A stretch of DNA of 64,000 nt from Clytia hemisphaerica (GCA_902728285.1 CACVBU010001361.1:62001-126000), one strand, 5' to 3'; shown: positions 32,401 through 43,510, numbered from the stretch's first letter. Numbers and translations: made by a program. The notes: generated from the sequence alone by a model not told the origin.

Positions 32401-35400
32401 CGGTAACAGTTTTCAAACGGCTAAAATAAGGGCTGGAGAAGATTTTAAATATTGAAATTTTCCTTTGCAAAAACATGAAAACATATATACTCACGCTCCA
32501 AAGAAGTTTTCCAAGCTTGCATTAATCGTGTCAGTGAAGGTTTTACAACATCCTTTTGAGTCTTTCTGTTTATGGCTGTCCACAACCGTCACACCATTGC
32601 TGTCAGCGGAGCCTTTAGGTGGCAAATCCACCGCGCTGTCGCTAGCTTGAGGCGCCATATTCAAAAATATTCAAAATCTCGGAAAATGTTGTATGCAGAA
32701 ACGTTTCATACGATAACTATATCGAATTCTTGACGAGAAAAATTTGCAGTTTGTTTTTTGTTACAGCTTGCGAGTGTCCCAATTTTATATTTTTCCGACA
32801 AAAAAGATATACCACAAATACTGTTATCGAATCAGAAAGATGGTGACAGAATGAAAGAATGTGTAATAGATTTGAATTTTCGTAAATGGAATGAACCGCA
32901 CTAGACACTGTCTATATACCAAATGCTTTTTCCCCTTGTGCGTTTTCGTGTATAATCTTCCTCTTAGCTAAATACCTTTTCCAATAGCTCCAAATTATAT
33001 AACATACCCCCTCGATAGGGTAGAAAATAAAAGCAATTTAAATGATATCTCCAGGGGGTATTTTGTTAAAATGAATCGAAAATATATGTGCTGAAAGCAT
33101 CAATTAGATGCAGTTTGGTATGAGAAGTCTGTGTTTAAGTAATTATCTCAAAGAGCGTATTGATTAAATAGAATTAAACGTCATTTTTATTGATTTCAGA
33201 AAATAGTAGAAAAATACCGAAACAGTACTGTTACATCATTGTTAGCCAATCAGATTGCAGGGATAGTTACAGATCGCGTGCAGGAGTAAATTGCATAACA
33301 CGGTTGGTAATTGTAGGCGTACAGTTTACAAAACATTATATCAATAGCTCGCTGAAAAGCCTATAATCGTGACCATTGAAGCAATTCTTAAAAAAACAAT
33401 GCGGTAATTTGTACGAATTAATTGAGTTAGTCACGGGACTTGAGAACTTGGAGCGAGGCCAACCAGCTCACCATAGTCAGGTCCAACGAGAATCTTAAAA
33501 CTCTTACTTTAAAATAGGCTAAAAGAGCCCTAATGGTTTGCTCGAAAATAGCAATCATACTCCTTTCAAGTATTTCAAATCATTTACCAGAAAAGGGACA
33601 TTATCCCGCTGTACACAGGGGGTGGTTACATTGGCAAATGGAGGGTACAGGTATGTGCCGCCCAATAAAATCTCGAGAAAAAAAAAGAAACGAATTTACG
33701 GGCTATAATCGACTGTTCCAGTTTTTTTAGAAAGTCACGAAAATTGGGCTCCAAACCCCATAGTACCCCCTTCATGACCCCGGCGCCTCGGGTAGGTCCT
33801 GATCTGAGCAGTATCAAGAAATTACACTGTCTGTATCATGTTGCACAATTTCAAAAGCAACAAAAACCGTTTACTTTAATGTAATAAAATGTTTGTTAAT
33901 TGGGGTACTTTTTCGTGAAATATAATAATCACTTCACTTTTATTTTCCACGTGACTTTTTCAAACCTTTAAGTTAAGCAACATCTCAAAGTTGAATAACT
34001 ATATCGATGCTTGCCGCATTCTTTCTTGATTAAAAACACGGAATAAACAAAATGCTTTTGTCATTATTTAATCGTCAATCATTAAGAGTTAGGGGGTCAA
34101 TGAGCAAACGGTCATTAATTAAGAACTTTTTTTGCCTATAGATGAAAAACAACCTATAGACTATTATCTGTCATATCTTACGCTTTGAAATGGCAAAAAA
34201 TCGACATTTGGTATAAAAATTATTATACATGTGAATTGATTTTTGAGGGGAAAGGCCCGCAGAGGGTGATGTATACCGCCTAATGAGCTTTTGTTGATCC
34301 AATACACAAAAGAAACAAGAATTCTTAAGATTCAGTAACCGTTTATTTGACCGCGAAGCATGGAATTTCTTCCCTATACTTCTAATATTAATAAACTGTA
34401 CTCAACTCTGAGAAGAATAGTAAATTTTAAACTTTATCCAGGCAAAGTAATAAGCGACAATATGATGTAACTTTTGATAGCCATAACACACCACCGCAAA
34501 AACGAAGGAGGAAGAAGACATACCTTGATTTTCTTCAGCTTTTTTTTCGGTTGAAGAGAGCTAGTTTGTTTTGAAACAGACTAAAAACGAAACAAATCAT
34601 AGATTTTAAATGAAAACTCATTTTTTGCAGGTGTTTTGCTTCATTTATGTCAAATATCAATTAGGTTTTAGAGATAATTTGATACATCTCAGAACTCTAT
34701 TCCATAATAATATATTGTACTGTAACATCTAAAATCTTTGAAGGGGTTCAAAAAAGGTTTCACACACAACGAAGTTGTACTAGTGATTGGTTAAGAGGCA
34801 TATTTTAACCATTATTAAAAAAATAATGCTATGTTTTCTTCTGAGTTCCTTGAGACCACTTAATCGAAAATGAAAAGAAAAAATAAATACTTATGTGACG
34901 GCAGTTAGGCGAGAGAGTGATTCCATCAAAACTTTGCTTTCCTTTTAATGGACAGTAGAAAATACGCATCATATCAAAAATGAGATGTCAAATACAACAT
35001 CAAGTATATTGTACCTTTCTAGACCTGGTATCTGAGGGGCTTGATTCGGAATTTTTTCTAGACGAACTTCGTTTTAAACCACTCGTTTCCACCAGTTCGT
35101 CATCAAACTTTGGTCTTTTGATGGACCTTGACGAGCTTCGGCGTTGTTGTGATAACGGTGTCACTGCTGGGGTACTACTCGTTGATGATGCATTACCACC
35201 TGGAATGTGAAAATCATCAGTGAAAGGATTTGTCGGACTGACTAAGACTGCAGACTTAAAGCGTAAAAAATCTTCGCTCGTTCTTGACTTTATGGGTCTT
35301 AAGCATCAGAAAAATGTTCTTAAAATGTTCTTATTTCAGCATTTTGAAAATGTTTTAGAGTCTGAAAAGTCTAAAAATATCCTTGAAATATTTCTGTCTT

Positions 35401-37630
35401 TTCGGACACCATCTCTAGCCCCCCTGTAGTTTTTTCTTTTTTTTTTTGGGGGGGGGGGTGAGGGCACACCATTGATTTTAAAGCCCCGAGGAGGCTAGAT
35501 CCAAAACTCAAAGATGGGAAATGAGGCCACTTATTTCCCATCCTAAACTTGTGACCCGTGTAGTTTTCAAACACAATTTCTTAATGCAGAGCAAACTTAA
35601 GGCTTCACTTCTTTTTGCTTGAGAAAGGTTGAAGATTCCTCTCTAGCCTTTTGGGGCTTCAAACTCAATGGGTTACACCCCACATTTTTTTTTTTTTTGG
35701 GGGGGGGCTAATATAGGAGATTAGAGGGAGCTGAGATTTTTTAAGGGTAGGCTGGGGGCTAAACCATACTTTTTTATGCCTCTTTTTCACTAATGGGACC
35801 GGGGGCTGCCTTGAAAAAATCAAATAGTTGCCTGGGGGCTGAAACTTGGCTGATGCTATGCGTGACTCCCTAGCCAAGAGTCCACTAAGTAATGATGCTC
35901 TTCGGGCTATATATCATTGCTTCAAAATCATTAACTGAAATACAGATTACATAAGAAAGATTTCTTGGCTCGATGTTTTGAAACATAAGAGGATCAGAAG
36001 AAGAATTTGTGGTCAGTCAACAATTTTGCTCAATAATTACACCGAGATAATTGCTATCGTTTAAATACGTTTGAGCGATTTTTTTTGAAAAATAAGCAAT
36101 AAATTTTGACCTTGAACAATTTTTTATAACTTTGCCAGAAATCATTTAACAAAACACATAGTGGGGTCGTTTAGCATAATTTACGAGAAAACAATAAGAT
36201 CTAGCTGAAACTTTCTCCAGACCTTCTCTATAGGATGGTTATGCCTCAGGAAAAATTCCCCTAAAATCCCACTGGTGGAACATCCCTTTTTTGGGACATT
36301 TCTTTTTTCCCCAGGCAAAACCCTAAGGGCGAAATTTTTTGAAAATTTCAAACTCATTTTCAGACATTATCAAGTATACCATTCGAAAGCTCTTGAAAAA
36401 CTATATAGAAGACTTTTAAACGGGTATAGCCGATTTCATTACCTAACTCAAGATAATTCACGCAGAAGATGCTATTTATAGTCAATTTAGACCAAAATGT
36501 GGCGAAAAGTGGAACTTGCGCATGAAATATCTCGAGTTAGGTAAGGAAATCAGCTATAACCGTTTAAAAGTCTTCTATAGATTTTCGAGAGCTTTCGAAT
36601 GGTATACATGATATTGTCTGGAAAGTTTGAAATTTTCAAAAAATTTCGCCCTTAGGGTTTTGCCTAGGGAAAATAGAAATGTCCCAAAAAAGGGGTGTTC
36701 CACCAGTGGGATTTTAGGGGAATTTTTCCTGAGATATAAGCATCCTATAGAGAAGGTCTGGAGAAAGTTTCAGCTAGATCATATTTTTTTCCTACAAACA
36801 GCCTGTATTTTTGTAACACGACCACACTAACAGGCGTGTACATGAAAATTTTCCATTTATGGTAATTAAAACAGATGATACAGACCAAAAATTTCTTTAA
36901 ACTTAGATAGATCAAATCACAATCATGATTATACCAAGAATATCCAAAAACTAGCGCCTATAGGTGTCAGATTGTGAGATATTTTGCCTGTAGATTTATT
37001 TAATGGTTCTGCGCAACAACTCCATAAGAACCGAGCAAGAACCAACTTTTAGGGGCTCTCAGGTTTCTTTAATAACCAGAGAGGAATCTACACGTTTTTT
37101 ATAAGAACAAACTATATAAGAACAGAAGGCTTCGATGGCCAAAATGTTAAGAACAAGTTAAGGACATTTTAAGGCTTCATGGGCTCTAAAACACCCAATT
37201 TCTTAGAAAATTGCACAAAAAAATACCCACAAAATAGGGAAATTAAGAACATTCTAAGAGCATTTTTAATCTCAAAATTCAAAAAATTAAGAATATCCAA
37301 AGGCTTCAAAATTTTTGGATGTTCTTATAAAAAAAAACGTGTACAGGTAAAATATCTCAAACCAAAATTCTCTGAGATACCTGTTTTGTTTAAGCTTGCT
37401 ACTGATAAATGGCCCTCTGAATGTTTCAAAAATTCGACTTTTGGTGATGTTAGGGGTGTGACATGAACAGGACTTGTCAACATCGAACATGAACTTGTAT
37501 TGAGGGAGACAGTCACAGGGAGGGCTGAAGGCGACGGTGTAGCGAAGACTGGAGTTTGACCAGAGCTTTGTGTTGATGGGATGGTTGTTTTTTCATTGAT
37601 GATTTGTTGATTGGTCTGGTCCGACATCAT
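20496..37630 (-). CDS. MCRS1: Microspherule protein 1 homologue (MCRS_N plus FHA domain)
   Basis: Twelve coding exons: 37630-37381, 35199-35015, 34580-34524, 24846-24772, 24368-24259, 23925-23814, 23357-23219, 23096-23027, 22559-22429, 22025-21943, 21223-21137, 20696-20496. They sum to 1500 bases, 499 residues, with consistent phases and GT-AG borders. Human MCRS1 is 462. Landmarks: Ser/Thr-rich start; RRSSSRSIKRPKFDDELVE (exon 2); basic patch PKKKLKKIK (exon 3); MCRS_N domain from exon 4 (DFGRWRPTDDLALIVAV) through RFSCHFTLKEVQDRWFALLY and HKREIRRLEQE; C-terminal FHA domain in exons 10-12 (IDVDLSVEGPALKISRRQ, NCGRRPFYINGQPL, NNSVIEV). MCRS1 proteins are nuclear and nucleolar partners of NSL/INO80 chromatin complexes and of spindle assembly. 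Intron 3 (about 9.7 kb) contains a whole Patched-domain gene. The last 20 residues diverge from vertebrates, so the final exon end is the least certain part. Confidence 0.92.
25435..25612. mobile_element. Degenerate pogo-like MITE
   Basis: The right end is clear: GAGTTAAAGAGCCTCCACTG followed by TA, the usual CAGTGGAGGCTC terminus in reverse. The left end (AAAGTCTTCATATCTCGGAC) is a decayed inverted match. Inner motifs repeat TCGAGTTA. Lies in MCRS1 intron 3. Confidence 0.65.
25637..26050. mobile_element. MITE with CCTTAAGG ends and CGCCAAAATTAGTTCCC repeats
   Basis: CCTTAAGGAAACTAATTTTC at the left is inverted at the right end (AAAATTAGTTCCCTTAAGG), both flanked by TA. Six or more copies of CGCCAAAATTAGTTCCCGCC fill the interior. 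A further 56-base piece with similar repeats and TTCAGG|TA follows at 26053-26108 and may be an older end. Its layout resembles the 17946-18674 element. Confidence 0.8.
26816..32658 (-). CDS. Patched domain-containing (PTCHD3-like) membrane protein, complete 7-exon gene
   Basis: Exons 32658-32495, 31766-31434, 30783-30510, 30307-29732, 29060-28671, 28316-27993 and 27610-26816 total 2856 bases, giving 951 residues with consistent phases. The first transmembrane segment follows residue 55 (ANNPWPVILIALTISGLC). A first extracellular loop runs to about residue 317. A sterol-sensing/RND bundle at about 322-480 carries LLLGIGVDDLFVIV (393-396 GVDD). A second loop includes a Cys-rich cytosolic link (DACCCCLKL) and FDYAWFWPSDSRPRVFIEKD. 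A second RND bundle at about 753-900 has AIGLTVDYSVHIAH. The tail is hydrophilic. Layout and length match Patched-domain proteins of the PTCHD3/C. elegans PTR group, which move sterols or other lipids; cargo here is unknown. The exon 3-4 junction is the weakest. The gene sits on the same strand inside intron 3 of MCRS1. Confidence 0.9.
32660..34520. other. MCRS1 intron 3, upstream of the Patched-domain gene
   Basis: Contains the presumed promoter of the nested gene. A GATATCTCCAGGGGGTA/TACCCCCTCGA pair near 33005-33062 hints at a small inverted repeat. No further exon was found. Confidence 0.4.
36161..36827. mobile_element. Fold-back element with about 300-bp arms
   Basis: GTGGGGTCGTTTAGCATAAT at 36161 and ACACGACCACAC at 36827 are the tips of an inverted repeat that covers nearly the whole element. 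The arms are about 36161-36455 and 36525-36827, with a loop of about 65 bases. TA flanks both ends. The arms differ by scattered substitutions. It lies in MCRS1 intron 1. Transcribed, it would form a long hairpin RNA. Confidence 0.9.
37091..37341. mobile_element. MITE of the CACGTTTTTTxTAAGAA family, copy 2
   Basis: Ends CACGTTTTTTATAAGAAC and its complement, TA on both sides (37089-37090, 37342-37343). It sits 39 bases from the donor of MCRS1 exon 1. Confidence 0.88.
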
Positions 37631-37980
37631 GTGTATGTTTAATTATTGTTGTTTTATTTTTAATTTGCTTTCTATTTGTTAGCTTTATTTTTGTCTAAAA
37701 TAAATAAGAATAAACCTCAAAAAATTATGACGGTTAAAACAGTTTTGACTATACAGTAAAGTAGGGTCGAAAAACCTCTTATCGGCAGTCTAAAAAATAT
37801 CTGCAATCTGATTGGTTAAAAAGAGTACAATATATCTTATATTTTACATGTACAAAATACAAATTGACGAAAAGGTGTTGTTGCATTGTAGCGGTAGCAG
37901 CAATCTAACGTCACTTTGCTACAAAAGCCTTGCGCTTTCTTCCAACACAAAAAGTGTATTTTTTGGGTCACCGATAAACC

Positions 37981-38137
37981 AGTTATCAGACATTTGCTCG
38001 TACAAAATGGAAATATTTCACTCGTTCCGGATTTTCCGTATATTTTCCTCGCCTAAAGGTTCGGAAAATATTGTACGAGAAAATCTTGGAACTCATAAAA
38101 TATTTCTCATATTGTACTCGCAACTGTCCGATAACTA
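37981..38137. repeat. Inverted repeat, about 50-bp arms, between MCRS1 and CMTR2
   Basis: AGTTATCAGACATTTGCTCG at 37981 pairs with CGCAACTGTCCGATAACT ending near 38137; GGAAATATTTCA and TCCGGATTTTCC-like blocks extend the pairing. It probably is a small fold-back element in the 724-base gap upstream of MCRS1 and downstream of CMTR2. Confidence 0.75.
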
Positions 38138-38354
38138 TTACATATTGTGAGACCATAAATAGTTGACTTCTGGTATGGGAAACCAGAAAGTACAAACGAA
38201 TAATCATTTGTTATCATGTTTATTGCTTACCATGTCGCACCATTTACAAAAGAAAAATGATAAAAAGAATAAACCTCACAAGAAACTACGCAAATTATTT
38301 CATTTATTGCTCCTCAACCAAGGTATCCAAAATAATATGAATTCAGAAAAATAT

Positions 38355-40571
38355 CTAATTCTTCGATACATGATTAAAGTTTTTGATGAAAGCTTCATTT
38401 GACTGTTTAATGTAATTTCTGTAATGACTTTCCATCAGTATCTTAATATCCATAACATGCAAGACATCTTTGTTGTCTTCCAAACTGCTCAGCAAAGACT
38501 CGACTCTCTTCAGATATCTTACAAATTGATCAACGTTTGCAGTGTCCTTATTGGATGACTCTGGAGTATGTTCGAATACCATAAATAGGTCTCCTTTAGG
38601 ATTCGAGTCACAATAGTAAGTTATACTATCAAATAATCTCCCCATCAAGTAAAAAAATCCAAGCCAGAAATTTGATAGTAATAAACCATCAAAATGAAAT
38701 GCTACTAAAGAACATCTTTGAATTGCATCAATATTTTGCATCAAATAATCAATTATCTCTTTCTTTGTCTTTTTATCAGTGCCAAGGGATCCCAAATCAA
38801 TAATGCAAGGTGTGTGGATATTGTCAAGTCTGTCTGAGGTTGAAAATTTCTTGCTTACCAGCTGTGAATCATGACAAGCTGTCATTACAGGTTCTACAAA
38901 AGACTCATTATTGGAAACGAGTGTAACATTATTTGTTACATTGAACTTCTCATGGAATGTCTCAAAAAAATTTAAAAGTTTTTGTTCAAGATTTGTATGT
39001 TCAAGGTCTTGTAGCTTACGATAAATTTCCATTGGCCCAGGGGCACATACACTTGATGAATAGATACCTGGTAAAGTTTGACCAATGGTTGGTGTAACAT
39101 TATCTAAATCTTTAAATTGAAATAAATCTGGCATGAGATGGTGTTCTGTCATATCTGCCGAATCCCATTGGAAAGCGTTAAATTGCTTTGAGGTTGAATG
39201 TTTTGTGATATTTTTGTTGTGGTCAGTTTCTGAATGATCACCAATTGTATTGTTGTTTTTTGTTTTCATTCTCTGGTTCAAAGACCCTTCCCTGAAATTC
39301 ATACTTTGTTTTTGATTCTTATACTGGCCTTGAGATGACAACATAGCAAACATGGGTGAAATATAATGCTCGGTAGGTTCAATACTAAAGTCTTCAATAA
39401 ATCTCCTGGAAAAATATCCTTTCAATTTGTTTAGTCGTTGTTGATCAGTATGATTCACTTTCTCAAACGTCATTCGATTGTTTTGGATTGTTTCTTTCTG
39501 CAAAGAGCATGATTCTTCAATGTACTCTCTGATTGAGTCTAAAAATGGTTTTGATAGTTGAGAAAAATCAACTAATTCACCTATGGCTTGTGGTGTAGAG
39601 TTACTAAAAGCAGCTTCCTTCAGGTCTTCATATAGTTTCATATGATGGCAGACCTCAGGTTGAAATTTGGTTGCGATAATGTAAACTTCTGAGTTTCCAG
39701 GTTTACTAGGACCAGGTTTGAAAAATGTAACTTCTTCAAACACGCTTGCCAGTAAATACATGAAAACAATAGTGTATTTCTGAAAACAGGTGAACATTTT
39801 AAGGACGAAGGATCCATTTTCTGCAAGAATACTCAGTGCAGTGATAATTTCCCACAGAAACAATGACGCCACACTCATTTCTTGTTCACCAGGGTCGTTA
39901 GAACAATCAATACTTCCATCTGCAGTAATCAAATTTATTTTCTGTTGGCCCATTTTATCAACAAAATATTTGAAATTGTTTGGATTCTTGATATTTCCAG
40001 TTAAGTCTGGACAAAAATCCCAGCGATCAAGTGTATTTATCATGAAGCGGTCATCTGGTATCATGTGACCGAGGTCGTTCCCTTCATAATATGGATTCAA
40101 AGTTGTACTACACCAGTCTAACTTGAAATTATATCCAAATCTGTTTTGGATAAAATGGTTCAGTGATGCAATAAAAGCTCCAGGAGCTTCGCAAAGATGA
40201 AACGATTTTAGATAACGATTCTCCATACATTCTTTTGGAATGATCTCAAATGTTCCAAGAATGGAGTAGAATTTGGCCCATGCTTGGGTTGGTAGCTCCA
40301 CTTTGAGTTGTGTTCGTAGCTTGTACGGTACGCTTGAAAATTTGTGCATGTTGGAAGTATGGCGATGCCATGATGCTATATCAACAGAATTCAATAGTGA
40401 TTTAACTGCATTTAAATCTGTCTTTTCGATTTCAAGTGATGCAAAAAATGCCTCTTCATCACCAATAAAATCATCACTTTCTTTTGGGCAAGAGACATGA
40501 TAAATTTTACTGTTTGAAATAAACCACTGGTTGTCAAACTCTTTGTACAATTCTCTATTATTATTGCTCAT
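38355..40571 (-). CDS. CMTR2: Cap-specific mRNA (nucleoside-2'-O-) methyltransferase 2
   Basis: One long coding exon of 738 residues (human CMTR2: 770). I start at the ATG at 40571 because it directly follows a strong acceptor (TTTTTGTTTTTCAG). The in-frame ATG at 40655 would add a hydrophobic, non-conserved leader that is likely intron. The FtsJ/RrmJ methyltransferase fold covers about residues 95-300. The SAM loop is LCEAPGAFIASLNHF (126-140). The catalytic K-D-K-E set fits Lys100 (AWAKF), Asp218 (ITADGSIDC), Lys258 (FVLKMF) and Glu295 (NSEVYII). The C-terminal half is a degenerate second methyltransferase-like domain, as in the family. The enzyme methylates the 2'-O of the second transcribed nucleotide (cap 2) of mRNA. 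An upstream non-coding exon is implied but not located. Confidence 0.95.
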   Translation of the reverse strand: MSNNNRELYKEFDNQWFISNSKIYHVSCPKESDDFIGDEEAFFASLEIEKTDLNAVKSLLNSVDIASWHRHTSNMHKFSSVPYKLRTQLKVELPTQAWAKFYSILGTFEIIPKECMENRYLKSFHLCEAPGAFIASLNHFIQNRFGYNFKLDWCSTTLNPYYEGNDLGHMIPDDRFMINTLDRWDFCPDLTGNIKNPNNFKYFVDKMGQQKINLITADGSIDCSNDPGEQEMSVASLFLWEIITALSILAENGSFVLKMFTCFQKYTIVFMYLLASVFEEVTFFKPGPSKPGNSEVYIIATKFQPEVCHHMKLYEDLKEAAFSNSTPQAIGELVDFSQLSKPFLDSIREYIEESCSLQKETIQNNRMTFEKVNHTDQQRLNKLKGYFSRRFIEDFSIEPTEHYISPMFAMLSSQGQYKNQKQSMNFREGSLNQRMKTKNNNTIGDHSETDHNKNITKHSTSKQFNAFQWDSADMTEHHLMPDLFQFKDLDNVTPTIGQTLPGIYSSSVCAPGPMEIYRKLQDLEHTNLEQKLLNFFETFHEKFNVTNNVTLVSNNESFVEPVMTACHDSQLVSKKFSTSDRLDNIHTPCIIDLGSLGTDKKTKKEIIDYLMQNIDAIQRCSLVAFHFDGLLLSNFWLGFFYLMGRLFDSITYYCDSNPKGDLFMVFEHTPESSNKDTANVDQFVRYLKRVESLLSSLEDNKDVLHVMDIKILMESHYRNYIKQSNEAFIKNFNHVSKN

Positions 40572-40579
40572 TCTGAAAA

Positions 40580-41780
40580 AACAAAAATAAATGAAAGGGT
40601 ACGAGAGAAAACAAAATAAAAAAACTTCAGATATTATACAAAAACTTTTCATCAAGAATGATTACAATACAGAATGGATAAGAAAAATGAATCAAACATT
40701 ATTAAAAACGGGCTAAAATGTGTAAGGACTTTAGCATCTGGAGAATTTTGTAGATAAGGCATAAAGCGCCCCAAACAATAAGAAAAACTATGTATCGGAT
40801 TGGAAAAATGTCTCATGGGAGCCCTTCTGATCAGATTTTTTTGGCAGAACCAACGGAAAAAAACAAAAGTAAAGTAGAATTTCTTGACGAAACTTCTTGA
40901 ACAATATTTTTCATCCAAATTTTATTTTTGGATATAGTTTTTAAAGGAGCTAAAAATTTCAGAAAATTTTTAAAGATGCTTTAGTCAATAGAATAGCTGA
41001 GCATGAAAAACTTCAATCAGGCTAACTGCATGAAAAACTTCAATCAGGCTAACTGCATAAAATGATCAGTCACTGGCTCTTAATAATGAACATAATCTTT
41101 GGATACTTTGATACATCTTAAATTTACGATAAATTATATTATTTCTATTTCGGTAGATTTGTGTAGATTGCATCAAAATAGAATTATAAAAACAAAATAT
41201 AAACAAAAGCTAATGAAATACAACAGACTCATTTTCCAAAATAATTGGAAAATCTAACATACCTTAATACCTTAACTTTCCCATGCCTTTTATTTACAAA
41301 ACTTAATTTTTGTGCCTTAAATTTTTGGGCAATTTTTGGGGAATATAATATTTTATTTTTGTGTATCTTGTAATTTCTAGGATAGGTTTTGATGAATTTA
41401 GGTAAAGAGGGCAAAAAAGACATGTTTCTTTAAAGGGAACACTATTATGATATTCCCACGTTATGATGATCAATAATTGACGCACCATTTAAATTTGACA
41501 CAGTCAAGTGTGTGAAAATATGCCTTTTTTACACCTCTTAAATTTTTGGTCAGGTTTTGTGCACAAAAATAACATTAAAATTGTTAGGGTTAAGGTACCC
41601 TCTAGACCATTTAATATGTGAGCAGTATGATAATCAAAATACACCTATCTTTAACGAAGTATTGAGACTATTGAACTTTGTTAAAACTTACAAAATAAAG
41701 GCTTCTAATCTTAAATTTACAAATCGAATAATATAGAAATTATCGACTATGTACAAAATAACATAGAACATTCATTTAAT
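40580..41780. other. 5' region of CMTR2; no gene
   Basis: AT-rich gap between PSENEN and CMTR2. It should hold the CMTR2 promoter and 5' exon. A 27-base unit (GCATGAAAAACTTCAATCAG...) is repeated twice in tandem at 41001-41054. Confidence 0.5.
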
Positions 41781-41786
41781 TATTAT

Positions 41787-42092
41787 TTAAGGCTCTCCAA
41801 GAGGTATTAAAAAAGATATAGCATCTCCAGTTGCTCCCCATGAAGCTCTGTTGGTACGATAAATCACAACCCAGACAGCAATGCCAATTATCCATACTAG
41901 TGCACCTATTCCAGACCGTATAACGTTCTTCTTGATCTCATTTTGTCCTTCAAATTGCTCATTAAAAAAAGCCACTTTGAAAAACCAAATTGTATTGATA
42001 AACCATAAAAACGGTAAAAATGCAAAACCACCACGGAAGTATATTCTTGAAAGTCTCACTTTCTCTGCATCTGGTGTTTTACTCAAATCCAT
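41787..42092 (-). CDS. PSENEN: Presenilin enhancer 2 (gamma-secretase subunit PEN-2)
   Basis: Complete single-exon frame of 101 residues, the same length as human PEN-2. It matches along its length: charged N-terminus (EKVRLSRIYFRGGFAFLPFLW), the hairpin membrane region with WFFKVAFF, a second membrane span (GALVWIIGIAVWVVIYR), and the conserved C-terminal tail WGATGDAISFLIPLGEP (human ends GDYLSFTIPLGTP). PEN-2 is the smallest gamma-secretase subunit. It triggers presenilin self-cleavage and stabilises the complex that cuts Notch and APP. It lies upstream of CMTR2 and downstream of an unrecognised small gene, all on one strand. Confidence 0.97.
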   Translation of the reverse strand: MDLSKTPDAEKVRLSRIYFRGGFAFLPFLWFINTIWFFKVAFFNEQFEGQNEIKKNVIRSGIGALVWIIGIAVWVVIYRTNRASWGATGDAISFLIPLGEP

Positions 42093-42237
42093 TGTTGATA
42101 GATGTTTTTTATTTATTGTTGGTTTAAAAAAACTTTTTTTTTATTGTGCTTTCTACAAAAAAAGTTAAGAATGAAATAATGAATAAGGCAATAGGGGCAT
42201 CTAGAGAAATGGAAAATAAAATTTTCCCAAAGATTTA

Positions 42238-42792
42238 TTAAAGGTCATTCAAGAAAGGAAAGATAGCTTTAGAAGCTTCATCAATCCACTAGGTTCATGG
42301 CAGTAGTAATCGGTAAAAATTTCTCATAAAATTTTCTGTAGCAGTACATAATTAATTATTCGATAGACCATCATCGTTGCAATTGCCAAAAACAACTAGT
42401 ATGATATTGCAGACCTACCAACTCACATCATTAATAAAATGACAGCGAATTCTAAGGACATTTCTAGTTGGATTCTGAAAACATTCAACAACAGGAATCA
42501 CATCAGTGATCTTTTGATTACGATATGGAAATCCTTTAGCTGGCCAGATGAATATCATTGAAGCAAACTGAATTTTATAGCCTAAGAATCTAAGCATTAA
42601 ACTTTGTTCGCAGTCTACTTTTTTATGTCTTTGTTGATTATTTAACGCTTGTTCACCTGCAAGGAGATTTTTTCCCTGCAATACTAGACAGGAGAACCCT
42701 TCTTCATATTCAAATCCAAAGTATACTTGATAGAACAGAGCTGTGAGTCTATTTTCAGACTCAAAACAAAATAGCTTATTTTCACGTGCCAA
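42238..42792 (-). CDS. Unrecognised small gene, probably two exons (about 138 aa)
   Basis: Exon 42792-42427 opens with ATG (MARENKLFCFESENRL) and ends FINDV-side at a strong GTGAGT donor. A short exon 42288-42238 after CATGAACCTAG gives WIDEASKAIFPFLNDL and a stop that overlaps an AATAAA signal. The joined phase is correct. The protein is mixed alpha/beta in look, with YQVYFGFEYEEGFSCLVLQG, FASMIFIWPAKGFPYR and NVLRIRCHF; it has no signal peptide or membrane span. I do not recognise the family. An upstream exon or an internal acceptor cannot be excluded. Same strand as PSENEN, about 150 bases upstream of it. Confidence 0.45.
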
Positions 42793-42799
42793 AGAAAAT

Positions 42800-43505
42800 A
42801 GTTTTAAATTTTAAAATTTTTGTTCCAAAAGTGAGTGTGGCCACCAGCAAAAAGTAGTGTTTTGATTGGCAGATTCGGCCTGATTTGTTGGCTTTTGGTG
42901 AATCACTGACCAGAAATTTTACGCGCACTTTGTTAATTTTCTATATATCCTTATTTATGGAAAATTTTCCCTTTCCCAATTTCCCTTCCTCAAAAGAAAA
43001 TGAAAATGACAACACTTCAAAACAAAATGGCAGTTATCATGGAGCATGCATACAAGTGGTCAATGTTTTGGAATGGTTTATAGTAGTTTTGAAAGTTTTT
43101 AGAGCTAATTAAAGGGAGTTTATGGATAATTATGTGTCTGCCTGGGTTTCCAAAAATTGTCAACAAGGGTTCACACGCAGACTGTATCAGACATTTTGTA
43201 TCCAGGCTAATCTACCTGTACAGTACCAAGCTCAGAAATTTTAGAACTTTGCGATCTGAGGTATATAATATATAATTCTTATTTTTTTCTCAAAATATAA
43301 ACTTAGAATTCATAAGCTATGGAGTAACTGAAGAAAGTATAAAAATTTTGAAGGAAAGTTCAAAATATTAGCAAAATTTTCAGATTTTGCATGAGAAATC
43401 AAATCTCGAAAAATTCCTAAGACAAAAAGTGCAAATACACGAGTCCAACCATAAATCAAAACCATTCCTGTGAATGATTTTTTTTTATGAAAACCTTTTT
43501 AATTT
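42800..43505. other. No gene recognised
   Basis: AT-rich region upstream of the small gene. It likely includes its promoter. A 75-codon open frame on the plus strand (42885-43112) shows no motif. Confidence 0.4.
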
Positions 43506-43510
43506 ACCTA

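Noticed and set aside
34980..35210. 76-codon plus-strand frame
   Set aside because: It is the complement of MCRS1 exon 2, whose minus-strand reading matches the conserved RRSSSR...KFDDELVE block.
40569..40655. Upstream start of CMTR2 at 40655
   Set aside because: The extra 28 residues are hydrophobic and unlike the family, and a strong splice acceptor lies directly before the ATG at 40571.
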